Of a stretch of 64,000 nt of DNA, positions 43,001 to 48,275 are shown piece after piece. The notes beneath the pieces were generated by a model. It did not search any database, was not told the origin of the DNA, and worked only from the letters and a program-made list of their open reading frames with translations. Source of the DNA: Allacma fusca (Eukaryota; Arthropoda; Collembola; Symphypleona; Sminthuridae); assembly GCA_947179485.1 (NCBI GenBank), contig OX359247.1, positions 8,833,060 through 8,897,059 on the forward strand, given 5' to 3'. Position 1 is the stretch's first letter; each line of letters begins with the position of its first letter. The position numbers were made by a program, and so were the translations under genes.

Positions 43001-43801
43001 ATTAAATTCAGTTTATTCTCTCATGCACCCATGCTCATAATTTTCTTTTTGTGTACATGCTAACCGTGCGGAGGAATTTCCTTTCAAAATTTGGGAGAAA
43101 ACATGGGATAGTGCCCTTGTAGATACTACTGAGGCCTCCTCCACTCCGCTTATGTTTAGCCCATGTGTTGGCCCATGATGTAACTGTACTTTGAAGGGAA
43201 GGGAAGACACGTGTGTAACGTGAAAAGGATGTAATGGAATATAGTAGGCATTATTCTGAGCATTCATGCGTTTATTTGAAATTCCGGGCAATTGATATTC
43301 GGGTGCATAAGTAAAGCAAGCAGTATGAGTGAAAGGAACGACGGGTGGGGGGAAGTTTAGTGATGATCGTGAGAAGCATCCAGGTTATCGAAGCTTTTTG
43401 AAGTAGAACCTCACATTTGAGAGGGTATATTTAATAGATCATAAATGCAAGAGGAATTCGAAGGTCGGAGGAAATCAATGATGTTTTACGCATAGGGAAT
43501 CTTCTTATACTTATGTGTGTGTGATGGGACCAAGGAGGAATAATGCCAGTGAAAGGGAAGATCACTTTCATCTCTTCACAATTTCTATTACCTGCCCATA
43601 AACCACCCCCCCTCCCTCCCATGTACTCTTTCATCTCGTCCTCAACTTTCCCAACAACTCTAAACACAACAATATCCCTCTCCAATTTTAAAGTGAGCAA
43701 GTGCTTCGTCCCAGTCGTATCTCCTTACGATAAGGAACGACATGAGTTTTCATAGATCCTTCTTCGTCAGACCTGGAGGCAGAATACATTTCTAGACGCA
43801 T

Positions 43802-43835
<34 letters not shown>

Positions 43836-46800
43836 GTAGTACAAAGGGAAATACTATGGAACATCTGATGCTCATAATGTACAGATATCCCATCCTATTT
43901 TTCCATACAACATTAAATCCAACACTTCTGTCTCTGTTACCGGGGTATGAGCAATATGACACATTAAAGTAGGGAGGGAGGAAGAAAAATGATCCGAAGG
44001 AGGAGGTGTATGGAAAAATCGAAAATGCATCTGTATCACTCTTGCCCTTTTATTCCGGCACTCCCATCTCACACGCAATAGGAAATTTAAGGCAAATAAT
44101 CAACTCCATTTTTCAAAATTATCGAATTATTTCTCCCTCTCCTTTCAACTCCTCTCAGCTCGAACACTGCCGGAAGACATTTATTTTCATGGATGCATTC
44201 TCTTGTAAATAAACCTTCCCTTGCCACCCCAAGCTCTGAGTTCAGTCACGACTCATGCATAACATTCCAGGTTTACTATCTATGTCTAGTATAATTATAT
44301 GTGTCTTAGATATAACTTTTTGAACATCTATGAGGATACGCTAGTTACAGGAATGGCTTAAATCGAGTGCACGCACAATATTTGCACGGATTTATATGGG
44401 CTGACATCCATCTATGTAAGTTTTGTTGTAAGTTCTAGTTTTAAGGTGTATCCAAAAAGCATTCATTTGTTAACAAAATGGGAATCAGAAAAATCCATGG
44501 GGGACTGCGTTTGTGGAAGGAGTCAAAAAAAATTTATATACATCCCAAGTATGATGAAACAATTTCGTATGATTATTTAAATTGTTATGAATAATATCCC
44601 TTTAGTTGATTTCATGGCTACGCTTTGAACACTATGGTAGGTAATTGAGCTGGAGGGATTTCATTGGTCGAATTTTGTAATATTGTGTCACATGGGACAA
44701 ACTTTGTACTAATTGATTGAGACATTGTGGAATAACGATTGCACAAATCTGTAGCTGTGTCACCCGCGGACTACTCCTGGATTTCCTTCGGTCTCTCAGT
44801 GGCAATTGGAGGGGCTGCTGTATTCATCTGCGTTGGTGCAGTGGTGATTGCCAGGGCCTTGCATGTCCGGTCCCATCGCATGAAGCAGAGAGAATCAAAG
44901 AAGCATCAGCATCAAGATGATAGCGATGGGAAGAACACTTCTGGCAATATGACAAATCATGAAGGCCAATTTGAACTCAAAGATGGGATATCGACTGATG
45001 ATAAGGATCCCGATATTATCCCTTCGAATATAGGTACGTGACGGTATAGACCCAAACTTTCCTTAAGGTTGTTTGTATCCCAGTGAAAAGGTCAATTTTG
45101 GATTTGTTTCCATGCTGGTCCTACAATCTATAGCTATCTATAGATGTAGGTTGTTACCCTGTTGCAACACTAAATCCTTCCTCTCAAACAGTGCTTCTCC
45201 TCCTGATTCAATTATAATGTTAAAGTTGACCTTTTGACTTTTTATGATGGTATAAAATTACTTTCTCCAGGAGGATTTCCAAAGTTCCCTGTGATAACGT
45301 TTCTTTGAATCGCCCTCCATTATGCTCATTCCTATGTACCCTCCCGACTTGTCGATAACAGTCTTTTGGAATGGCCTGGCCATTAGTTTCATTGAAACGA
45401 CTTTCCGGTCGATTGACAATTTGACGGTATTTTTTATTATCTATTATCATTACCATCCAGGGGGAACAGAACAACACATCCAACAACACCAGTTTCAATA
45501 TCATCACCCCCACCATCACCAGCTTGTTGCTATGCAGCAGCAGCAGCAGCAGCAACAGCATCAACATCAGCAACAGCAGCATCAACATCAACACCAGCAG
45601 CAGCAGCAGCAACAACAACAACAACAACAACAACAACAGCAACCGTCAGCCCTGACGAATCCGTCGTCCAACCTCTCCTCAACTGCCATTCTCCTCAACA
45701 GCTCGGATCGGACTGGGACCAGTCGATATCACACTGCCACCTCTCCGACCTGCTGTCTCCAGCCACAGCCAAATGTAAGCCTGCAATATCTCCTCATAAA
45801 AATCTAATATAGAGACTTACCTCCCATCACTGTCCTACTACAACAAGCCTAACATGAATGATGGAACAAGCCACTCATTGGTTACTCAGGGAGGATTACA
45901 TGATCATCAAACTGCTTAAATTTTTCGGGGTTTTAGTGCCTCCCAGTTAGTAGCTCGACTTGAGTAGCTCCAGTAAAAACTAAAGATTAGGAGCCAAGTT
46001 AAGGAAAATGGATTAGCTCTGTGAGAGGAGGATGTCCTTGGTCTTAGGCATGTTCCACTCTCCGTGGCTTCCTCGCTAGTAACTTTCTCCTCACTCTCTC
46101 TCTCTCTCTCTCTCTCTGTCTCCCTTGCTCTCCGAAAGCAAGGAAGGAAGAACGTGAAGGGTAGGAAGAAAGGAAATGCTAATCAGGTTGAAGACATAGC
46201 TCGGTGAGTGGGATGATTTACATTGAGCAGACAGCTGAAGCAATTTAAAAAATTGGCTTTTCATGATGGATCCATGTCGTAAGAAGAGTGATGATATGAT
46301 GACGATCATGATAAACGGAACGAAAACCTGGCCACGCAACCTACATCAAAAGCCACCTTTCCCTATCTCTTATGCAGGCAGTAACCAGTAACCGTAAAAA
46401 ATCTTAGGTTTAGAACTCATACAACTGCTTTCACTTCCACCCTGGAAGGCTTGTAGTAATTCTGAGGCATCATTCCATGCTACATTTGCAATCTATATAC
46501 ACATCTATAGGCATGTATAAAAATACAGCCCAAAACTTTCTCTACCCTTGGATGGGGCTGGGTGAAAGGAAGTAGCCACTTTCTCCAATCCTCTTCCCAC
46601 TTGCCAGTTACTCTTGCAATGCTAAGTGTATCCTTTATAGACTCCAGTGCTAAGTCAACAATCAACTCTTTTTTAAGGGCACACATACACCATCGGCTAA
46701 GAAGCAACATTGAGTGCATCTCCAAGCAGTGGTGATAGATCTCGTGGACTTTTGCAGTATACAGTATTCAATGACCATTGTAAATAATGTATAATCATTT

Positions 46801-47526
46801 AAATAAAATCACATAGCCTCAGGGAGAAATTAAATATTCCTTCAGATTTCCTACAATTTTGCAAGTACTTTTTACTTCTTAGCCGACCACATGCTCATAT
46901 GTATGTACATACTCGGAGATGCATTCAGTTTGGATATGTGTCTGGGCTTGAGCCCACATAGTATACATACATGCAAATGTAATGCTGTCCTGAAAGTTGT
47001 ATTCTTCTTAATGGGAGTCGCCAGGAGAATCGGATTTTAATACTGGAATTCCGTCGCAAGTTCATTACGGGGAAAGGGCCCAGTAAAGTTAAAATATATG
47101 GGGTTTGATGATAGATGTTAAAAGGGTTTAAAATATGGGAGGAGAACCATATCAGACTTTGAGCTGAAGAATGCAGAGGGAATGCTAAATGATGTTTTAT
47201 TATGATTGCAGTTAGGATACCCAATGGATCACTTTCATCACACCCAGCCGCCGCCGCACCAGCAGCAGCCCCATCATTATGCTTATGGACGCTCGAGTAG
47301 TAGTGCAGGAGGAGTTGTGAGCGGTGATGAGTTTTTTGATGTCGTCGAGACTGCTTCCGCGACTTCCACATCCCTCCACTACCGCCAAGTGGGCCAGAGT
47401 TCCGTAAATGAGCTTGATAATTTCAGTACGTTAAATTCCCTCCGTCATTCAACTGATCCATACTTTGATACGAAGCTAATGAAGCAGAAATTACTGTCTA
47501 TCAATGTTCCTGAGAGTTGTGTTTGA
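281..47526 (+). CDS. side-like: Sidestep-family Ig/FN3 transmembrane receptor (whole gene, 13 exons, 5' end outside window)
   Basis: Coding exons are 281-416, 4702-4910, 7182-7292, 20536-20745, 23822-23970, 28774-28954, 30155-30285, 32527-32686, 39562-39855, 41130-41429, 44755-45033, 45461-45774 and 47212-47526. Joined, they give one frame of 928 full codons ending in TGA; every intron is GT-AG. Numbering from V at 283, the product has Ig1 (about 1-115), Ig2 (116-222), Ig3 (222-332), Ig4 (332-429), Ig5 (429-527), FN3 (527-627), a membrane helix (636-659) and a cytoplasmic tail (660-928). Each Ig domain keeps its cysteine pair and core tryptophan. This order and several motifs match the Side family as I remember it. 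Drosophila Side proteins bind Beat-family Ig proteins and guide motor axons; the same role here is inferred. Which Side paralogue this is cannot be told. The signal peptide and start codon are missing because they lie upstream. Introns span 0.4 to 13.2 kb. Confidence 0.93.
1042..1081. repeat. (GA)n microsatellite
   Basis: Nearly pure GA dinucleotides with one AA interruption, following GGTGGTGAAAGT. The reverse strand would read as a serine/leucine string, which explains a spurious frame there. Confidence 0.9.
3263..3270. repeat. Target site duplication, left copy
   Basis: ATCCCAGC directly before the element; the identical 8-mer follows the right end at 4538-4545. Confidence 0.88.
3281..3537. 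repeat. Left subterminal repeat array of the hAT-type element
   Basis: Many imperfect copies of CTTGAACTTGA and TCAAGTTCAAGT crowd this stretch in both orientations. The matching right array lies at about 4270-4527. hAT transposases are known to bind subterminal repeats, and the arrays are placed accordingly. They could also form long foldback hairpins in RNA. Confidence 0.8.
3679..3836. mobile_element. Pogo/Tc1-mariner-type MITE nested in the hAT-type element
   Basis: The left end, CAGTAAAAGTTCGATATAAG, mirrors the right end. The right end reads CAGTAAAAGTCCATTATAAG on the minus strand. The pair is flanked by TA at 3677-3678 and 3837-3838. TA duplications and CAGT..A..TCGATATAA-like ends are typical of pogo/Tigger-type mariner relatives. 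At 158 bp it has no room for a transposase. Because it sits inside the hAT-type copy, it inserted into that element or into its ancestor. Confidence 0.8.
4270..4527. repeat. Right subterminal repeat array of the hAT-type element
   Basis: Dense ACTTGAACTTGACC-type copies, broadly the reverse complement of the left array, run up to the right terminal inverted repeat. Confidence 0.8.
4538..4545. repeat. Target site duplication, right copy
   Basis: ATCCCAGC directly after the right inverted repeat, matching 3263-3270 exactly. Confidence 0.88.
4702..4910 (+). CDS. Side-like exon B: second half of Ig1
   Basis: The first base completes Asn with the previous exon. The exon then encodes [41 protein letters not shown] with the second Ig cysteine, and NSPTRN. 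'VRGKP...ARHW' and '[10 protein letters not shown]' are the strongest Side-family signatures in the window. The acceptor is GAATGACAG and the donor G|GTAAGT (phase 1). NLT near the end is a possible N-glycosylation site. Confidence 0.93.
4911..7181 (+). other. Intron 2 (2.3 kb, phase 1)
   Basis: AT-rich non-coding sequence. I see no mobile element or RNA gene. GTGAAAGT at 5633-5640, ACTTTCTCC at 5968-5976 and 6856-6864, and GGAGAAAG at 6503 and 6568 belong to the dispersed motif family. Confidence 0.7.
7182..7292 (+). CDS. Side-like exon C: first part of Ig2
   Basis: The exon encodes [31 protein letters not shown] with the first Ig2 cysteine, and ends phase 1 within a Gly codon. The acceptor is GGGTTGCAG and the donor G|GTAAGT. 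At 111 bp it is the shortest exon. The frame continues 13.2 kb away with KPLPQIEW, the standard G.P.P.I.W C-strand of an Ig domain, and this supports the join. Confidence 0.88.
13160..13235 (-). repeat. Possible degenerate tRNA-derived SINE or tRNA pseudogene
   Basis: On the minus strand, TGACCCAATAACCAAGG resembles an RNA polymerase III A box of tRNA-Arg type. AGGTTCGAATCGG, 28 bases after the start of that segment, matches the B box. The T-stem and acceptor stem do not pair and the spacing is shorter than in a real tRNA, so this is not a functional tRNA. No poly-A tail or target duplication was seen. Confidence 0.3.
13642..13698. repeat. Short tandem array of AGGAGAAAGTAT (12 bp)
   Basis: Three perfect GGAGAAAGT cores at 13666, 13678 and 13690 lie at 12-bp spacing, with a further core at 13642 and GAGAAAGT between. 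The unit is the same word that is scattered singly through the window. Confidence 0.85.
20536..20745 (+). CDS. Side-like exon D: remainder of Ig2
   Basis: Two bases complete Gly, then [15 protein letters not shown] with the core tryptophan, [21 protein letters not shown] with the second Ig2 cysteine, and [12 protein letters not shown]. The acceptor is GTTTTGCAG and the donor T|GTAAGT (phase 1). ANLT and SNLT are possible N-glycosylation sites. 'NLTC' in place of the usual 'YTC' is as in Side-family Ig2. Confidence 0.9.
20746..23821 (+). other. Intron 4 (3.1 kb, phase 1)
   Basis: Non-coding. A purine tract with three GAGAAAGT copies lies at about 20961-21000, and pyrimidine-rich sequence at 21160-21420 makes spurious frames. 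Nothing else is recognised. Confidence 0.7.
23822..23970 (+). CDS. Side-like exon E: first half of Ig3
   Basis: A split Leu codon leads into [30 protein letters not shown] and [18 protein letters not shown]. The first Ig3 cysteine is in IECIS and the core tryptophan in ITWW. 'GSRP.A.ITWW' is typical of the third Ig domain of Side proteins. The acceptor is AACTTGACAG and the donor CTG|GTAAGG. The exon ends in phase 0, just after the C-strand, the same place where Ig4 is split. Confidence 0.92.
23971..28773 (+). other. Intron 5 (4.8 kb, phase 0)
   Basis: Non-coding. ACTTTCTCC lies only 17 bp past the donor (23987-23995). ATGT repeats occur at 24471-24492 and 27327-27386, and a GT tract near 28559-28571. 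No gene or intact element is recognised. Confidence 0.7.
27327..27386. repeat. (ATGT)15 microsatellite
   Basis: Sixty bases of uninterrupted ATGT, followed by GTGTGTCTGCATGTACG. It is the longest pure simple repeat in the window and is likely to vary in length between individuals. Shorter TATG runs occur at 24471-24492, 36838-36861 and around 54700. Confidence 0.95.
28774..28954 (+). CDS. Side-like exon F: second half of Ig3
   Basis: In phase 0 the exon encodes [29 protein letters not shown], then [20 protein letters not shown] with the second Ig3 cysteine, and ends with DSWVLHVV. 'DDG..ITC.AENP' and the following 'W.L.VVYPP' junction are as in Side proteins. The acceptor is GACATTGCAG and the donor T|GTAAGA (phase 1). 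NVT is a possible N-glycosylation site. Confidence 0.93.
28955..30154 (+). other. Intron 6 (1.2 kb, phase 1)
   Basis: Non-coding. A CT tract at about 29016-29038 follows the donor closely. The 3' end, TTTTCTCATTCACAG, is a good polypyrimidine tract and acceptor. Confidence 0.7.
30155..30285 (+). CDS. Side-like exon G: first half of Ig4
   Basis: A split Tyr codon gives [13 protein letters not shown], then [17 protein letters not shown] with the first Ig4 cysteine, and KLYWMLN with the core tryptophan. '[11 protein letters not shown]...SNP' is almost identical to Drosophila Side as I remember it. The donor AAT|GTAGGT is phase 0 and directly follows the tryptophan motif. Confidence 0.94.
30286..32526 (+). 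other. Intron 7 (2.2 kb, phase 0)
   Basis: AT-rich non-coding sequence, with one ACTTTCTCC at 31126-31134. Open frames at 31231-31497 and 31655-31882 do not resemble known proteins. Confidence 0.7.
32527..32686 (+). CDS. Side-like exon H: second half of Ig4
   Basis: In phase 0 the exon encodes [22 protein letters not shown], then [18 protein letters not shown] with the second Ig4 cysteine, and ends LRVQ. '[15 protein letters not shown]' and 'AGNYTC.A.N..G' are family signatures. NVS, NQS and NYT are three close N-glycosylation sequons. The acceptor is CAATTTTAG and the donor T|GTAAGT (phase 1). Confidence 0.94.
35900..36500. repeat. AT-rich block with diverged local repeats; possible retroelement terminus
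   Basis: ATAATCCAAACAAG-like segments occur near 35902, 36056 and 36387. TTCAAATTGGT-like segments occur near 36078 and 36451. A longer pair, 36235-36273 and 36451-36492, shares ATTCTTTATTATAAATAG. Between them, minus-strand CCGAAGATGAACACAG and GCTCGAAAGC recall the ends of some Penelope-like retroelements. No coding part is present. It looks old and degraded, and the family is uncertain. Confidence 0.35.
37176..37215. repeat. (CT)n microsatellite with GT interruptions
   Basis: CT dinucleotides broken twice by TGT, followed by CACACA. Confidence 0.9.
39562..39855 (+). CDS. Side-like exon I: Ig5, the whole domain in one exon
   Basis: A split Tyr codon gives YAPVCKQA, then [18 protein letters not shown] with the first cysteine, [11 protein letters not shown] with the core tryptophan, [20 protein letters not shown] with the second cysteine, and CVFQVVAA. 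'Y.P.CK', 'C..ADP', 'DYG.L.C..SN.VGTQ..PC.FQVV' are family features. It is phase 1 at both ends and, unlike Ig1-Ig4, has no internal intron. The acceptor is TTGGTTTAG and the donor G|GTGAGA. Confidence 0.94.
39856..41129 (+). other. Intron 9 (1.3 kb, phase 1)
   Basis: Non-coding. The last 170 bp contains a cluster of inverted repeats (40962-41072). Nothing else is recognised. Confidence 0.7.
40962..41072. repeat. Cluster of three hairpin-forming inverted repeats before the FN3 exon
   Basis: AAAACTACAA and TTGTAGTTTT form a near-perfect palindrome at about 40967-40987. AGTGAAAACAATCTG (41009-41023) pairs exactly with CAGATTGTTTTCACT (41058-41072), and TTGAACAAT/ATTGTTCAA forms a smaller hairpin inside that loop. 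The outer stem ends 57 bp before the acceptor of the next exon. This could be a small foldback element or a structured pre-mRNA region. Confidence 0.7.
41130..41429 (+). CDS. Side-like exon J: fibronectin type III domain
   Basis: A split Glu codon gives [19 protein letters not shown], then [17 protein letters not shown] and [21 protein letters not shown]. 'P..V.NCTVFN.T..SV...C..G.DGG..Q.FVLE' and the 'YS.N..GRS' ending are as in the membrane-proximal FN3 domain of Side proteins. NCT, NET, NAS and NLT are possible glycosylation sites. The exon is phase 1 at both ends. Acceptor CTATTACAG, donor G|GTACAG. Confidence 0.93.
41637..41779. repeat. Minisatellite of about 20 bp, consensus TTATATGGAGAAAGCACG
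   Basis: Roughly seven diverged units repeat (T)TATATGGAGAAAG or TATAGGGAGAAAG with variable joints. The last unit contains GGAGAAAGT at 41771-41779. The minus strand reads as repeated [10 protein letters not shown], which explains an apparent repetitive protein there. It lies about 200 bp past the FN3 exon. Confidence 0.8.
43802..43835. repeat. (ACT)n microsatellite
   Basis: About eleven TAC/ACT trinucleotides, followed by GTAGTAC, which can fold back on the repeat. Confidence 0.92.
44755..45033 (+). CDS. Side-like exon K: transmembrane helix and start of cytoplasmic tail
   Basis: A split Ala codon gives VSPADYSW, then [20 protein letters not shown] and VVIA as the membrane helix. A basic stop-transfer stretch, [18 protein letters not shown], follows, then a hydrophilic acidic segment with [13 protein letters not shown] 'DPDIIP' element soon after the helix is, as I recall, common in Side tails. 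Acceptor CTGTAG, donor G|GTACGT (phase 1). Reading into the intron would stop after two codons (Gly-Thr). Confidence 0.92.
45034..45460 (+). other. Intron 11 (427 bp, phase 1), the shortest intron
   Basis: Non-coding, with a T-rich 3' end before TACCATCCAG. One ACTTTCTCC lies at 45260-45268. If it were kept in the mRNA, translation would stop almost at once (GT ACG TGA). Confidence 0.72.
45461..45774 (+). CDS. Side-like exon L: Gln/His-rich cytoplasmic segment
   Basis: A split Gly codon gives [20 protein letters not shown], then LVAM followed by eight Gln, mixed Gln/His and a run of 16 Gln. A Ser/Thr-rich stretch, [20 protein letters not shown], and CCLQPQPN complete the exon. Phase consistency with both neighbours supports the exon, although such low-complexity sequence is not a family hallmark. 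Acceptor TACCATCCAG, donor AAT|GTAAGC (phase 0). The precise ends are less sure than for the Ig exons. Confidence 0.82.
45535..45642 (+). repeat. CAG/CAA repeat coding for polyglutamine
   Basis: Thirty-six CAG, CAA and CAY codons in a row encode only Gln and His. The final 16 codons (45595-45642) are pure Gln, five CAG then mostly CAA. CAA interruptions make slippage less likely than in a pure CAG run. The minus strand shows a spurious polyleucine frame. Confidence 0.93.
45775..47211 (+). other. Intron 12 (1.4 kb, phase 0)
   Basis: Non-coding. A CT tract at about 46095-46117 sits next to ACTTTCTCC at 46082-46090, and another ACTTTCTCC lies at 46578-46586. Confidence 0.7.
47212..47526 (+). 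CDS. Side-like exon M: C-terminal tail and stop codon
   Basis: In phase 0 the exon encodes [19 protein letters not shown], then [39 protein letters not shown], a '[20 protein letters not shown]' stretch, and ends VPESCV with TGA at 47524-47526. The acceptor is ATGATTGCAG. The last four residues ESCV fit a class I PDZ ligand (S/T-x-hydrophobic at the C terminus). Tyrosines in YAYG, HYRQ and DPYF are possible phosphorylation sites. The tail is hydrophilic and probably disordered. Confidence 0.88.
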   Translation, partial: LGYPMDHFHHTQPPPHQQQPHHYAYGRSSSSAGGVVSGDEFFDVVETASATSTSLHYRQVGQSSVNELDNFSTLNSLRHSTDPYFDTKLMKQKLLSINVPESCV

Positions 47527-48007
47527 ATTCAATTATATTATACATCGATTCAATTGCTCCAATCTTTACAAAGTAACTTTATATAATCCTACTTTCTGTA
47601 CAAACTCTACTGTACATATATGTACCATACACATATAATAAGGCTCTTGTAACGTGTACTAAGCATTCCACTAAAATACAATCGGTAAGCCCTATCCCAT
47701 GGAGGGGAAAGGATGAATCCTACATGGTTTCAGAAAATTGTAAATTCTTATAATTAGTAATTATATAATTACACAGGTACACAGTTATTGTTTTCCACCA
47801 AGGAACTTTCTTACAGAGAAACTCGAAAACATTATTATTACATTTTACATGCATTCAGAAGATTATACACAGGGGGAGAGAGCCGTACAAACGAAGAGAC
47901 TCGGAGTGTTAAAAAACATTTTCTAAATTATCTCAAAAAGCAGTGGCAGGCATTTGAGCATCCTTCTTTTGAGTAATTAGGGATACTGAACAAAAAATTG
48001 TGAGAAA
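47527..48007 (+). other. Probable 3' UTR of the Side-like gene
   Basis: AT-rich sequence right after the stop codon. No AATAAA is seen in this part. The first canonical hexamers come in the minisatellite that follows, so the mRNA may run into it. Non-canonical AATACA near 47677 is an alternative. Confidence 0.5.
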
Positions 48008-48275
48008 AATTCTATGCAAAAATAATATTGAGCGGAATTCTGTACAAAATAAATATGAAGCAGAACTCTGTGACAAAATAAATGTGAAGCAGAATTCTGT
48101 GACAAAATAAATGTGAAGCAGAATTCTGTGACAAAATAAATGTGAAGCAGAATTCTGTGCAAAATAAATGTGGAGCAGAATTCTATGCAAAAGTAATCTT
48201 GAGCAGAATTCTATGCAAAAGTAATCTTGAGCAGAATTCTGTGTAAAACAAATATTGAGCAGAATTCCATGGAAA
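48008..48275. repeat. Minisatellite of 28-29 bp, ten copies, carrying AATAAA signals
   Basis: Units start at about 48008, 48036, 48064, 48093, 48122, 48151, 48179, 48207, 48235 and 48263, each beginning AATTCTGTG or a variant and ending GAAGCAG or GAGCAG. The central copies are nearly identical. AATAAA appears at 48048, 48077, 48106, 48135 and 48163, one per unit. Units abut with no unique spacers, so this is not a CRISPR-like array. Confidence 0.93.
48048..48168 (+). promoter_or_regulatory. Five regularly spaced AATAAA hexamers, candidate polyadenylation region
   Basis: AATAAA at 48048-48053, 48077-48082, 48106-48111, 48135-48140 and 48163-48168, about 520-640 bases past the stop codon on the coding strand. 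These are the first canonical signals after the last exon. Use in vivo is inferred. AATAAA at 48403-48408 is a further candidate. Confidence 0.45.

Larger units (their letters stand above)
41430..44754 (+). other. Intron 10 (3.3 kb, phase 1)
   Basis: Non-coding. It contains a GGAGAAAG-bearing minisatellite (41637-41779), a CT tract (about 42157-42172) and an ACT trinucleotide run (43802-43835). Overlapping frames at 42107-42592 (plus) and 42423-42944 (minus) resemble no known protein. Confidence 0.72.

Noticed and set aside
45220-45642. Minus-strand frame with a polyleucine run
   Set aside because: It is the complement of the CAG/CAA tract in the real exon at 45461-45774.
47933-48190. Minus-strand repetitive protein rich in LLHIYF
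   Set aside because: It is a direct reading of the 28-29 bp minisatellite, with no independent coding evidence.
48008-48275. Array resembling a CRISPR by its 28-29 bp period
   Set aside because: Units abut directly with no unique spacers, the copies drift, and the host is an intron-rich eukaryote.
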